Position numbers and translations under genes: made by a program
Notes under the pieces: model-generated
Seen by the model: only the letters and a program-made list of their open reading frames with translations
The model's database searches: none
What the model was told of the DNA's origin: nothing
From: Linaria vulgaris
Lineage: Eukaryota; Streptophyta; Magnoliopsida; Lamiales; Plantaginaceae
DNA: 64,000 bases
Direction of reading: 5' to 3'
Assembly (NCBI GenBank): GCA_948329865.1
Contig: OX415249.1
Location: forward strand, 91,047,087 to 91,111,086
Shown: in pieces, positions 1 through 11,403 of the stretch
How the letters are laid out: each line of letters starts with the position of its first letter
How positions within the stretch are numbered: position 1 is the first letter of the stretch

Positions 1-649
1 GAGCTGGATCTAAAGAAAGAGGTTAGGGAGTTGCAAGAGTTTCGAGAAGCTTCAGAGGCTTCGAATGCTTTTGAGCTTGAGTTGAAGGGTAAGGTGGATG
101 CCTTGGAGCGCGAGAAATCATCGTGGTCTGAGAGGGAGGGTGAGTTGAAGGCAGAGTTACAACGGGCTCTCTTGAGGATGGAAACTATCACCGTGGAGCT
201 AGCGAAGACTCCCGCTGCCATCGAGGGGTCCATTTCTCCCGGAGAGCTGCATCGCAAATTAGAGGTCGTGGTGGCTTTTACAAGGGAAGAGATGTTTAAA
301 CATTGTCGGGCTGGTTTTCAGAGGTCTGTCAAGGGGTGTCAAGGGGTATCTTACTGGACACCTCTTATGCAGTTTCTTTAGGTGTGCCAACCAATCTTGG
401 GAGAAGACGTTGTTTATCCCAGTGTTTCATCCCCGCCAATTGGACGTTCATGAGGTACTTATTAAGCCACCTAGCTTGGAAAAGGCTAACGATGCCTACA
501 AGCGATGGACAACTCGCTCTCCCTCTCCTTCCCGTTCTAGCATTGGTGTAGTGGCTCCTCTTTTGGTTCTCAGGCCCACCATTCTGGGGGAATTGGTGCC
601 ATCGAGTGTGCTATCAATTCCGATATCTTTTTGGTTAGTCTTCCTTTGA
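1..649 (+). pseudogene. Coiled-coil protein fragment, frameshifted
   Basis: A frame is open from base 1 to 381 and is rich in Glu, Lys, Leu, Arg and Ala with heptad-like spacing, so it reads as a coiled coil that begins beyond the left edge. After about base 300 the reading continues better in other frames; a stretch around 400-500 contains LFIPVFHPRQLDVHEV, which suggests at least one frameshift or a missed intron. Long coiled-coil proteins of this kind are often encoded beside plant gag/pol genes, but no diagnostic domain is visible, so a retroelement origin is inference. I do not recognise the family. Confidence 0.35.
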
Positions 650-1739
650 AGGCGTCTTCCCCTCTTCGTGTTGGTTCCTCCGCTGGGGATGTTTCTCGGG
701 ACGCGACTAGCCTTTCCCCTACCCATTTTATTTGCTTGTATCAGCACTTTTTTTGGGGATAAACCACTATTTATTGCATGTACTCTTTACTTTTGTTCTG
801 TTTGAATGAAAAGACGATGCGCATTTTTTTTCCTTCTTACGATGTCTTATGTTACAGTTGTATAGCATTTGCTAGAAATAAATAACAAAAGAAGGTAACC
901 TTGAGTTCAAGACTCTCCCCCACTAGGTGATCGCCTCGGCGCCCGAGGGTCAGAGACAAAATGGCAAAAGTTACCAAAAATCACGAGCAAAAGAAAGATA
1001 CGCACGCCAAACCATTTTATACATAACACTAGTAGGTGTTTCTTACCAAAAAAAAACATTGTCTTATCCCCCTTCCTTCAAAAACCTATGCTTCAAAGAC
1101 TCCACCCATATACAAAGGTTTGTACCGATGCTATCAAAGAAAGACGAGAAGAACCCTTTAAAATTATTCAAACCAACTAAATCATTACCCCATGTCATGA
1201 ACATGACGCTTCCTTTCCCGCATAACAGCCTGACGTACCTCTTCCGATACCTCTGCCAGAAAAATCGCTAAAGGAGCAATATTCGACATCAGCGAGCCCC
1301 CGTCTTCCAATCAATACAGGACGACGCCAACAACCCCTGTGGCTGGCGAGGTTTGAGATAGAGGAGGACATCCCGGCGGAGGATCCACTACCAATTTAGG
1401 GATCACTAGATTCAGAGGGAACCCATGGAAATATTCGATTGCAAGCTCTGCACCACACAGAAACAGCCACGTAACTGTTTCTGCTTTCAGCTGCTTTGGT
1501 GTTCTGCAACCAAAAATTTCGTTGCAAAGTCTTTTTTTGCAACCAAATTTTGCCATGCATCCCGAGCTTTACACCGTTGCTACACAAATGCACCGCTTCT
1601 GCCGCAATACATAGATTGGGTTTGGAAGCTTCCTTGTTGCAACAAAATAAAGTTCTTTGCTGGTGATACAAAATAAGATTGCAACAAACAGGTTAAGGAA
1701 AACTAAGAAAATGAATATCATGCTAGTTGCGATATCTAT
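650..1739. other. Unassigned intergenic stretch
   Basis: No convincing gene is seen. The short open frames on both strands overlap one another and have no recognisable motif. Between about 1490 and 1650 there are several copies of a TTGCAAC/TTGCAAA word, without a clear period. Nothing else stands out. Confidence 0.5.
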
Positions 1740-2130
1740 AAGGGGAGGAAGAATCGGTGTCTCATGTTTTGAGAGATTGTGGCACTGCCCAAAAAATATG
1801 GAGACTTTGGTCCCATCTCACCTGATAATCAGTTCATGCATGTTAATCAGGACACTTGGTTGAAGTTGAACCTTAAACACTCGGAGGTATTGTTCTCTGG
1901 TTTCGGACAGATCCCATGGAGAATTTTGTTTTCGAAAGTGTAGGGGAAATCTGGAAATCCCGAAATAATCGTATCTTCAATGGAAAAATGAAAGAAGCAA
2001 ATGCTACCTTAGGGAGAATTCAATCTCTTGCATTGGATCTTGTGAACATATATGGGAAACGCAACATGACGAAGACTACGAGTTGGGATAAACCAAAGCA
2101 CGACTGGCTTAAACTTAACGTAGATGAAAG

Positions 2131-3234
2131 TGTTGATCGTAACGGGTGTAAAACAGAAAACAAACCAATATTTAAAGTTGAGGCAAGAGTTGGACTCTTT
2201 CTCTTTAAAACGATATTTGTCCCGCTCGGTGCTTACGGTTTGATCGGCAATCGCTTCCCAAGATGCAACGACTATCTTCTTAATATGGCAGCACTTTGAA
2301 TATAAAGAAATGGGGAACTAAAAGATTGTTTTGAACTCTCGAAATAAAACAGACAAAAAGAAAGAATGTTTGTGATTGAATGAAAATGAAGAAGTATGGG
2401 GTCTATTTATAGATTAAGAAAGTTGGTCTTTGGGTTGACTAGACGGGCATGTCTTTTCTACGTCACAACTTTTTCGCCAGATTTTACACAATTTCGGCTG
2501 ACTGTGCACCTATTCTGATGAAATGTGGCACTTATTATGCTGACGATGTGTATAGGTGACTATTTGCTGATTGAATTTTTCCTCCAGTTTTTGTAGCCAC
2601 TTGACACACTTATTCAACCAGATTCTGACACCTAATCGCGTTTAATTAATTTAATAAATTCGTTGCTTATTATTTTCTGAATATTTAATTAATTACTTAA
2701 TTAAACTTTGTCCAAAAAGATAAGTATTTGTTAGGGAAGCCCAAGCCCAAGGTCAAGCTCAAAATCAAGCCCAAGCCCAGACCCACGACCCGTGACCCAT
2801 GACCCACGACCCCGACATAGGCCCGGGTCAGATCCGGACGGATGGCGGCGCGCGCACGCGTGTGGGCTTGAATTGAAGCCTAGCACATCTAAGTCTTCTC
2901 TCCTTCAAAGACTTGTGATACTCCTTGGGGCCCAAACCCCTATCACAAACAAACAACTTATTAGGTGTACTAGTTTAGCTCAAACTTTTCATGTGAGATG
3001 GTGACTTTTCACCTTCCCACCTATTTCCTTTCATTTCTTCAAGATAACTTATTTCAACTAGCTTAATTGTTCATTTAATTTCTCATTCATCCCATTATGG
3101 TTTTGAATAATTAAATATACTAAATTTATCTACACGAAACGTAGATTTCATTAAGCTAAAGAAGCTCTAATTTTATAAAGAGGAACCTACTCAAATAATT
3201 ATCAAAATCATGAAGAATTCATAATTTTCCAACA
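2131..3234 (-). mobile_element. Solo LTR, copia-like, with 5-bp TSD
   Basis: The 1104-bp insertion begins TGTTGATCG and ends CCAACA, so its ends form TGTTG...CAACA. GAAAG occurs immediately before it (2126-2130) and immediately after it (3235-3239), a 5-bp target-site duplication typical of LTR retrotransposons. Removing the insertion and one GAAAG makes the two halves of the LINE RNase H frame continuous, which confirms both borders. On the minus strand it starts TGTTGGAAAATTATG and has a TATA box, which gives the orientation. No gag/pol or second LTR is present, so it is a solo LTR left by LTR-LTR recombination. Confidence 0.9.
2402..2412 (-). promoter_or_regulatory. TATA box of the solo LTR
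   Basis: On the minus strand the sequence reads CTATAAATAGA, a strong plant TATA box, at a plausible place inside the LTR with a C/T-rich leader after it. It would direct leftward transcription. Function is inferred from position and sequence only. Confidence 0.55.
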
Positions 3235-3546
3235 GAAAGTGTGGTGAACAATTCTAATCGGGGCTCGATTGGTGGTGTCCGACGGGATGAAAAGGGCAAG
3301 TGGGAGTGGGGTTTTGCGGCATAAATTTGAAGCTCGACTGTGCTTGAGACAGAGATTGAGGCTATATGTATTGGCCTTCGCACGACTTGGGAAAAACGAA
3401 TTCAAAAGCTTGAGGTTGAAACAGACTTGAAAGAGGCATTCACCATTATTGAGGACGACATTAATTGTGATCACACCCTTATTCACAAGCTCGAAGAGTG
3501 CAGACTACTTCTGAGGAAGCCATAGTCTATTGATTTCAGATGGATT

Positions 3547-3712
3547 CTAAGAACAAAGAACTACGTCCATCTAAGAACAAAGAACTACGTCGCAGATGCG
3601 ATGACGAAATATGCATATACTACTACTAGAGATTTTTACTTACTGCTTAACCCTCCCCTTAGTGTTTATTCTCTCATTGAGATCCCCTTAGTGTTTTATT
3701 CTCTCATTGAGA
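3547..3712. repeat. Two short tandem duplications in the LINE tail
   Basis: A 21-bp unit containing CTAAGAACAAAGAACTACGTC occurs at 3547-3567 and 3571-3591. A ~29-bp unit containing CCCCTTAGTGTTTATTCTC occurs twice in a row at about 3655-3712. Both lie in the 3' part of the LINE remnant. Confidence 0.8.
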
Positions 3713-3932
3713 CTGATGTAGCATAGTTTTGGGTGTTTACTTAATTATGTTCACCAAATAAAAAAAAATAGAAAAATGATAACGTTAGCAAGTAAGGACA
3801 TGTATAATTTTATTTTTCTGCTTATATAGATATAGAAAAATCATAACTAATTTTGTTTTGCTGCTATACATGTATACTTAGTTATTATTATGAGTAATAT
3901 ATATCTAAAAGCGGTTTTAAAAATGTTGTGAA

Positions 3933-4114
3933 ATATTTTTTTTTTTTTGATTTTACACTGTGTCCGCTTATGCGACTAATCCAGCCGAGCACTGTCGGGC
4001 CCTTTTTGAGGGGGCGGCTCTCCCAGCGGTGTTTTTTACATTCACAAGACTCGAACCCGAGACCTTGCTTAAGTGAACTCAAGTCTCTTACCACTTGAAC
4101 CAACAACCGTTGGT
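3933..4114 (-). mobile_element. tRNA-derived SINE, full length, 13-bp TSD
   Basis: Read on the minus strand, a tRNA-like head carries a box A (TGGTTCAAGTGG, plus-strand 4091-4102) and a box B (GGTTCGAGTCTT, plus-strand about 4046-4057). A tRNA-unrelated body and a poly(A) tail (poly-T at 3936-3948 on the plus strand) follow. AAAATGTTGTGAA occurs on both sides (3920-3932 and 4115-4127), a 13-bp duplication as expected for LINE-assisted target-primed insertion. The 72-codon open frame here has no coding significance. Confidence 0.88.
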
Positions 4115-4127
4115 AAAATGTTGTGAA

Positions 4128-4590
4128 TTTTTACGAATGCATATTGTACTGATTAATAACCGATACCCACTTATAATTTTTCAGTTACCTTATACATAGG
4201 GTGAAAGAATTGAATATACTTTGTTGATTTACAACAAGATAATTATATTACTTAATATTTCATCTACAAAAAGAAAATTACTTAATATAAGTAATATAAT
4301 ATAACTTTCGGCAGTCCAAAGTTGAAGTACAAATCTAATGACTTAATTTCACGAGTCTAAAATCAAATGACATAATTTCACGATTATATTGACAGCTGAA
4401 CTGCAATATCTTTTCTCGATGATTATTAAACACCACAAATACTAAAATAAAATAAAAGTAATATGTCATACAGAGAGGTCTTGGAGAAAGTGAAAATGGT
4501 GGAACTAAATATAGGAATTCTAGGGACAAAAATGGAAGAAAATAACATAAAGAAAAATTCAATTCACATAATATCGGTAGAGATAAGACT
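4128..4590. other. AT-rich flank, distantly similar to 24830-25000
   Basis: No gene is seen. Part of it (about 4380-4500, around GATTATTAAACACCAC) resembles 24855-24990, which also lies just left of a Helitron-like end. The two flanks may be old duplicates of one locus. Confidence 0.45.
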
Positions 4591-4598
4591 ATATCTAC

Positions 4599-5293
4599 TA
4601 GGTTGTTCATAAACCCGTTTACCCGCCCGACCTGCCTAAACTCGAACCGCTTAACCCGCCACCCGCATGTTTTTATTTTTGTAACTTGTATTGCGATTGG
4701 AAAGAATGGCAACCCGCTCTTGAGCGGGTGGGTTGTGGGTTGAGTCGTACATCCGCCCGCTCACCCGCATACGAAAGAAAATAATAAAAATCTTAGTTTA
4801 TTTCACTAAACATTATAACAAAAATGAAAAATAATAAAAAAAATAGTTGTGCATTACTAGTTAAATAATAAAGATAGCTACACAACATTGTAGTTCATAT
4901 ATAACTTGACAAGTTAATAATTAGACGTGAATGGAGAGAAAACCTTTATATACTTCTAGATGAAACTTAATATTCGTTAATAATAATTTACTTGAATATA
5001 GTATGAGCATCAGCATTTGAAGAAAAAAAAAACAAGAGAAAAAAAAGAGCATATTTCTTTAATTCGAGAATATGAGACTATTCTACTATCTAACTTGTAT
5101 GTCTTCAAATATGAAAAAACTAAAAACTTCTATTTTGTGATTTGATGTGTAACATAACCCACTAACCCGCCCGCCAATCCGCCCGCACCCACCTAAACCG
5201 CAAACCGCATGGTCGTAAAAATAAATCCACCCGCACGGGTGAGAAAATTGTTTTCGATGACAACCTGCTAAAACCCGTCCGCGAACACCCCTA
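4599..5293. mobile_element. Non-autonomous hAT element with 8-bp TSD
   Basis: The element starts TAGGTTGTTC and ends GAACACCCCTA, whose reverse complement is TAGGGGTGTTC, so the ends are imperfect inverted repeats. Subterminal regions are rich in ACCCGC/CCCGCCCG motifs on both sides. ATATCTAC lies directly before it (4591-4598) and directly after it (5294-5301), an 8-bp duplication characteristic of hAT transposons. At 695 bp with no coding capacity it is non-autonomous. Confidence 0.88.
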
Positions 5294-5479
5294 ATATCTA
5301 CTACTATATAATAAAGGGCTTGATTTTTTGTCCTACAATTTTAATAGTTCCTATTTTACCCCTAACATATATGTTAATTACTAAAATTCATTTACTCATT
5401 TGCCCTTCAACTTTTAAATTGCTTTGTTTTTGCCCATACAATTTTTATTTTTCTTATTTTATACCCTTCAAATTTTCTT

Positions 5480-5815
5480 TAATTATTTAATGTGAATTGC
5501 GAATGGTCCTCTAAGTTCTTAATTTTTGGATCTTACCCCAAAGGTTTTACACTATCAACTTATGAGCCCGTTGTAAATTGCGTAACAATTCTTTTAATTT
5601 TTTATTCTCTTAAATTTGCCTCCAAGGTTTTATGTTATTTATCTATGTGCCATGTGTAAATTGTTGAAAAGTCCTTTTATTTTTAAATTCTTTTGATTTT
5701 ACCCTAAAAGTTTTATGCAATTTACTTAAGGGTTGTGCTGTAAATTGTTGAACAGTCCTTTTAATTTTTAGTTCTTCCAATTCTGCCCTAAAGGTTTTGC
5801 GTTTTTGATTTGAGG
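5480..5815 (+). repeat. Degenerate ~83-bp tandem repeat, four copies, inside Helitron A
   Basis: A block of roughly AAATTGTTGAA..GTCCTTTTAATTTTTA..CTT..ATTTTACCCTAAAGGTTTTA recurs with starts near 5493, 5574, 5657 and 5741. The copies are visibly diverged. Minisatellites of this kind are known inside non-autonomous Helitrons. Confidence 0.65.
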
Positions 5816-6068
5816 GCCCCTATTGTTATCCATGCAAAAACGTTAATGATTTTAACAATTTGGAAAAAGAAATGGAGTACTTTAATTTATGCGATTGGTC
5901 TTAACAGTAATATTGGTGGTTTTCCAAAAAAATATATGCGGGTTAGACCGAAGGCTAAAATTTGAAGATTTTTTACATCAAGTTGAGTACACAATACTTT
6001 AATCTTCACAAGCTTTTAGGACTAGAAGTACAAATTTAGTAAAAATATGCAAAACTCAAAGAAGTACA

Positions 6069-6426
6069 TGGTATATTAATATAATAATTGTTATAAATAA
6101 TAATGAGGCGCCGCATTTATGAGAGAAACGTTGAACATAATATTAAAGGGTATATTAAAGAATGAAAGGGTATATTAATATAATAATTGTTATAAATAAA
6201 AAAAAAAAACATATCAATATCTGAGAGAATTACTAAAGATGTATCTGTAACGTACATAATACTACTATAAATTAGTAATAATATAATTTAACTATTTTTC
6301 TTTTTTAAGAATGATAATGTAATAATTAAACTATGGACAGTCAGAAAATGATGAAGTACAAAATCCAACGCTTCTGTGACATTGTACTTTTAAAGTGAAC
6401 CCTTGTACTTTTAAAGTGAACCCCTA
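6069..6426 (+). repeat. Short direct repeats inside Helitron A
   Basis: A ~31-bp segment beginning GGTATATTAATATAATAATT occurs at about 6070 and again about 100 bp later. A 20-bp unit TTGTACTTTTAAAGTGAACC is directly repeated near 6386-6425. Confidence 0.7.
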
Positions 6427-8263
6427 TAGAGACATTAACAGTAAATCAGTGATACACTGATACTAGCTCAGGTAACAATTCCTTTTTTTTTGTGCATAAT
6501 AAACAGGGGTTGTGAACAGGGGTATTACCTTAGAGCAATTCCCTATTACAATTGGGATTTGAAGTTAAGTTTACCTCATTTTTCTTTCATTCTGCACGGT
6601 TTGCAGCATTCTGAACCGCAACTTGGATCTATATAGTGTAAATGAACACGGGATGTATAGTGTATATTTTGGATGTTATCTAAATAAGGCCATGTTGTAT
6701 GATGTATAATGTTGTTTTTTGATTATAATTACTGAGTAATGTGAGATTCTAATTGCTGAGTAATGTACTTTGGTCATGAAAACTTTATTTACATGGAAAA
6801 TTGATCTATGGATACTAGCACATATCAGTTGGATTGTTGCAATTTAACTTGAAACTAAGAATGTCTTGACATTTGAAGAGAATGTGTTATTCTTATTTAA
6901 ACAAGTTTATCTACTTTATGGACGTCAAAGATCGGTTTGATTTGACGATTATGAGTTGTATTCTACACTAGAGAGCAAGGCCGATAAGAAATTTGAACTT
7001 TCTATATAAACTATCTATCCTTATATATTTTATCTTTACATATTCAAGTTATTTTCTTCACCATACAAATTAAAATAAGTTTTTAGTCACGCGGGGATTG
7101 CGTGCCAACGTTTCTAGTATAAATTAGAAACTTAATAATAAAATATTATGCCACCATTAAAATTATAAGGCTAAAACCGGAAAATTAGAAATTTTGTGTC
7201 ACAATTTGCCTTTTTTTTCTATAATAGTAGAGATAAAAGATCAACAATATTGATTTCAATATTTTGAAGATTCTCTAGATTAAGGTACACCAAGGAAGGA
7301 TGAGTTTTTTTTTTTTTTGATAATAAAGGAAGGATGAGTTTACTTATTCATTTTTATCGTTTTGCTCTATTTTTAGGAATTTTGTTATGTTTATATCATT
7401 TGCCTTGAATTAATCTCGTCTTATATTTATAGAATCATGTTTTTTGAAAGAAAAAAAAGTTATATAGATTTCTGAAATACACATTAATCTTTTTTACAAT
7501 AAGAAAAAATGGAAAAAATCTCATTTTTTAGAATCACGTTTTTGAAAGAAAAAAATATATAGGTATATAGATTTTGCGAATACACATCAATCTATGTTGG
7601 AATAAGAAAAAATGGAAAAAAATCTTTCTGAACACTTGCCATTTTGTGTCGAGAAGATATTTAAAGTTAAAGAAGATAAAAGGAAAATAAATAAACCATT
7701 TTCGAGCGGGAGTAGCAGAAATTTGTATCTTAGGGAGTTTTTGCATCGATCAAAGAACATAGGGGAGTTTTTCTAATAAAAATAACATAAAGTTCTTTTG
7801 CTAATTAGAGATAACGCAGGAGTAGGTTTTTGCATTTTACTCCGCATGAAACTATCATTATGCAAGTGTTAATTCGTTATCCACGAGTAACATGAAAATC
7901 ACGGTTTGTTAGTTAAAACTTCAGAAGAATTATTTTAATGCAACATCATCATATAGCTGTTTCTAAGCTAAATTTAATTATTTGAAGGTGTACGTTATAT
8001 ACGTGAAACCTAAAAAAGTGGTGGATTTATTACTTTAAAAAAATTGAAACTCAAATTAGTGTTAATACCATAAGGGAAGTATGGGCTTAGGGCCACTGAA
8101 AAGTGAGCGAGGAAGTTGTGTTATGTTTATCCAAAGTCTAGACATGCCATGATTCTTGCCTTTACTTTTTTTGTTCTTTCACAATGAATATTAATTACTT
8201 CCTTAATATATTTGGAGAATTTGTTCATTTTAGGGGAAATTATAAAATATAATTTCTAATTTC

Positions 8264-8617
8264 TTGTTTTATTTTATTAAGTCAAAAATACAAATGTTAA
8301 GATACTTGAAATTTTTACATAACGCTGATACCATATATCCAACAGTCATAGAGGCCTATTCGGATGCCAACTGGATAGCAGACTCCCAGAATATAAAATC
8401 TACGAGTGGATACATATTCATTATTGGAGGTGCGTCGATTTCTTGGAAATCGTGCAAGCAGACGAGCATTGCAAGATCAACTATGGAATATGTGTTCATA
8501 GCATTGGATCTTGCAGTAGAAGAGGGTGACTGGCTTCAGAGCTTCCTTCAAGATATTCCGATGTGGCCAAAGCCCGACCTCCTATTAGCGTGCACTATGA
8601 CAGTCAGTCGGATATAG
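8264..8617 (+). pseudogene. Copia RNase H relic in copy A
   Basis: The reading contains YSDANWIAD, STSGYIF, ISWKSCKQT and IARSTME, the conserved order of Ty1/copia RNase H. The part before YSDA and the end of the pol gene are missing or scrambled. Downstream, remnants of the copia pol C-terminus can be followed to about 8760 with broken frames. The same relic is present in copies C and D, so it predates the block duplications. It is inactive. Confidence 0.85.
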
Positions 8618-8860
8618 TAGAACACAAAACAATGTGTACAATGGAAAGTCTCGACATATACGTCGACGACATAAGAGTGTGTGACAGTTGTTGAAAACTT
8701 GCGTAATATTCTTAAACTGTGTGAGGTCTAAGGAAAATGATGCAAACCTATTGACGAAAGTTTAGAGAATTTAAAATAATTTTCAAATTATTGTTCCCTT
8801 TATTTTTCTTTTGTTGCTTTAGAAAATGTTATTTACTCTTTTTTATTTATTGATAAAAAG

Positions 8861-9073
8861 TATGGATCAAAACTTTCTTACGTTTCCTCGAAAAGTACCG
8901 AAATGTTTCCGTTTTTGACTCCATCGAAACGAAAAATACATGTAGTTTTCATGTTTACTATAACCCCAATTTTAACGATTTTTCGAAACATGTCGAAAAG
9001 TTCTCGAAATATTACGAAATATTTCTAATTTTTAGCTGATCGAAACTCAGTCCAAAATCGAAACTTTAATCCA
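8861..9073. mobile_element. Small MITE with ~10-bp TSD, empty in copies C and D
   Basis: The 213-bp insertion starts TATGGATCAAAACTTTC and ends GAAACTTTAATCCA, giving short imperfect inverted ends. TGATAAAAAG lies on both sides (8851-8860 and 9074-9083). Paralogous copies C (about 48285) and D (about 33325) lack the insertion, so its borders are independently supported. A 9-10-bp duplication suggests a Mutator-type MITE. Confidence 0.75.
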
Positions 9074-10537
9074 TGATAAAAAGTAAGAGAAAAAGTGTTT
9101 TTCTCATTTGAAGTTTATTTCTTTAACATTTTTTTTAAAAAAAAAAAAGATTAGAAAAATTGAATAGTTAGACTATACTGTGACTCTTGACCTAGGTTGC
9201 ACTGATACTCCAAAAAATCGCTTGTTACAGTATCAGATATATATGTGATATGAATACGCATAGAATACACCTCGAATACGCCACATGGCCATATCCTGAT
9301 TTAATATTATTATTAAAAAAATGAATACTCGTATCGGTAGTCTATAGCGGCATTTTAGTTGTTTTCTTAAGCTAAACGAGGCCTAACACAATATACTTGA
9401 ATTGAAACACATAACACTATCACATTAGTACATTTAGATATTAAAATCGTGAATCACTTGCTACTTCAAAACAAAACCAAAAAAAGAAGGAGAAAAAGAA
9501 AAACAAAACTTGGAGGCGGTGATGGTCTTTATCTTTTTCAAGAAGCAATTTTTCCCCTCATCGATCTTCAATTTAGATATTGCACATTTCCATATTGTTC
9601 TTTGTATTCTTTTTATCTATTACGAATCTATGAATATATTGGAAATAAATCGTCTATATTGGCATGAAAAACAAGGGAGTTGCTTCAAATGTTTTTGAAC
9701 AAAAACACATGTCAAATGAATTAACCATTAATTTAGTTTTAATATACAAAACGCTAATGACATGCTAGTTACGTTGTTTACTACCCCTGCTGCAATATGC
9801 ATTGCTAAAAAGTAAAAACAATTTGGTGCTGCAAGTAAGAGAATGCAATTGCAGCTTAACTTTTTCAGCTTTTCTTAAGAGAAGTTGCAACTTGCATGCA
9901 AGAACGATTTCTAGATTTTTGTTGAAGGTAGTTGGTAAAATAAAAGAGATGGGAGCAGCGAATTAACTTTCAAGTTTTTTCTTTTTTTATAAATAAATAT
10001 ATAGAAAGAAACGTCACTTTCTTGTGTTCCAAAAAAAGTTACTCGCATCTGGATAGTTCAATATAGTATCAATTGTGAATTATAATATATATTCTCCGAA
10101 TCTTTCATTTAACCCAAAATTAAATATATTGCACTTGATGTTTTTAAAATAATTAATAAACCAAAACTATTTACCAAAATCGTAACACAATGAAAACAAA
10201 GGAAGAAATAAAAAAAGAAATATAATCAATATTTCGACTGAAAATTTTGCTGGGAATTATAATCTTCACATTGGTATGTTATTCTTTACTTTGAGTCCAA
10301 GTGCTCGCTTTAACAAGTTTAGGAAAAAGTTATACAAAACAAAATGGCGATTTTTTGCGCTTTGTTTTGAAAATAAAATCCATTTCGAATAACGTTAGCA
10401 AACTTTGAACCATAATCCAAATCATATTCAATCTTAAAGAATTGAATAGTTGCACCCCATGCTGTAAAAGTGGTACCATGCATGTTAGGTGGTGGTGGGC
10501 TATCCATAAACAAAGCTTTGACGTGTACGGACTATAT

Positions 10538-10539
10538 AG

Positions 10540-10578
<39 letters not shown>
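10538..10578. repeat. TA microsatellite
   Basis: A run of about 20 TA dinucleotides, upstream of the copy-A exon 1. In copy C the corresponding TA-rich spot is where the Mutator-like element inserted. Confidence 0.9.
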
Positions 10579-10584
<6 letters not shown>

Positions 10585-10655
10585 CATGCCATTGATTATT
10601 CAGATAGAAATTTTCTATTTTGACTTAGAAACAAACAAAAATCAGTTGACTTCGA

Positions 10656-10823
10656 ATGGACCGATTTGATGAGCTGAGAGCCGCCGTGAACACGGCGGAG
10701 CTAGCGGACGCACACGCGCACAACATTGTGGCGTTGGATTCCAATTTTCCGTTTGTCAACTGCTTTTCTGAGGCAACTGGGGATGATGCCTTATCCTACG
10801 CACCTCACACTATCAACTTCAAG
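10656..10823 (+). pseudogene. Orphan NodGS exon 1 (copy A)
   Basis: Fifty-six codons from ATG to an intact GT donor read MDRFDELRAAVNTAEL and on through DAHAHN to HTINFK, nearly identical to exon 1 of the intact gene at 34850. DAHAHN is the HxH metal-binding motif that opens amidohydrolase-2 domains. No exon 2 or later NodGS exon follows before the next transposons, so this is an orphan exon. The upstream promoter-like sequence with TGACGTGTACGG is retained, so transcription of a short message is possible but not shown. Confidence 0.85.
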
Positions 10824-11403
10824 GTCAATAAAAAAAATTATTTGTTTGTAGTTGCTGATTGGCGGGCGGAGGGAGTGGGGGTGCAGTAGGGGCGACTGCA
10901 CCCCCTCAGTTTTCTCTAATCATCTTATTAGCATTATATTGTACAACAAAGTTTGCATTGTGTGATTCGCACCCCCAAGGCTTTGATTCAACCATATAAA
11001 TGCCCACTCATCCTAATAAAAAAGTTTAACTTGATGAATATACTGAACCACTAATATTAATGACAAGCAAATGCAAATCATATGTGAGTCAACTTCTTCA
11101 TTCTTTTGACATGTTGAAAAGTTAAAGTAATTAAATAAGGGAAAATTTCAGTTACCTATCCAAATTATGTCCGCTTTTTCAGTTACCTATCCAAACTTTC
11201 ATTTTGACACTTTTCGGTACAAACTTTGAAACCCGTTACAATTTACGGTCCAAACTTTAATTCCGAGATATCTCGGCCAAAAAACGTCACTTTGCGACTA
11301 AATGACGCATCGCTGACGTCGCCCATAGAGGTATTTTCGGTACTTTACTATTTTTCAACGGCTAACTCATTCAAACTCCTTTAAAACCAATTTAAACCTT
11401 GAA

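Larger units (their letters stand above)
1740..3770 (+). mobile_element. LINE (non-LTR retrotransposon) 3' remnant, interrupted by a solo LTR
   Basis: The left part reads as the zinc-binding segment that follows LINE reverse transcriptase (ESVSHVLRDCGTAQKIW, about 1750-1800). It is followed by a segment with EIWKSRNNRIFNGK (about 1948-1990) and the start of a plant LINE RNase H domain (WLKLNVDES, about 2104-2130). The RNase H domain resumes at 3235 and continues through RRDEKGKWEWGF, an EIEAICIGL segment (3349-3375) and KNYVADAMTKYA (3560-3612). This order matches the 3' end of plant L1-type ORF2. Stops and frame breaks make it inactive. The break at 2131-3234 is explained by the LTR listed separately. 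The 3' end is placed at an A-rich stretch near 3760-3770, which is approximate. Confidence 0.8.
5297..7117 (+). mobile_element. Non-autonomous Helitron (copy A)
   Basis: The right end has the Helitron signature: a hairpin CACGC-GGGGATT-GCGTG (7089-7105), then a short spacer and CTAG (7114-7117) followed by T. The proposed left end is TCTACTACTATATAATAAAG at 5297, preceded by A; TC at the 5' end and insertion between A and T fit the family. Because ATATCTAC is the hAT target duplication, the true first bases may be the copy at 4594, with the hAT sitting in the Helitron tip. No Rep/helicase gene is present. The same right end occurs in two other places (26041-26044 and 46564-46567). The 3' end is firm, the 5' end inferred. 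Confidence 0.7.
6660..10860 (+). repeat. Segmental duplication, copy A (NodGS upstream region)
   Basis: This stretch matches copy C (46108-49750 plus 54898-55176) almost end to end, copy D (31546-35040) over most of its length, and copy B (25640-26940) in its left part. It contains the right part of Helitron A, a copia RNase H relic, a small inserted element at 8861-9073 absent from C and D, the former NodGS promoter region and exon 1. Sequence just outside the Helitron end is also shared, so the Helitron was present before the block was copied. Nothing else gene-like is seen in 7118-8260 or 9084-10655. Confidence 0.85.

Noticed and set aside
4046..4102. Functional tRNA gene
   Set aside because: Box A and box B are present but there is no complete cloverleaf; body, poly(A) and TSD show a SINE.
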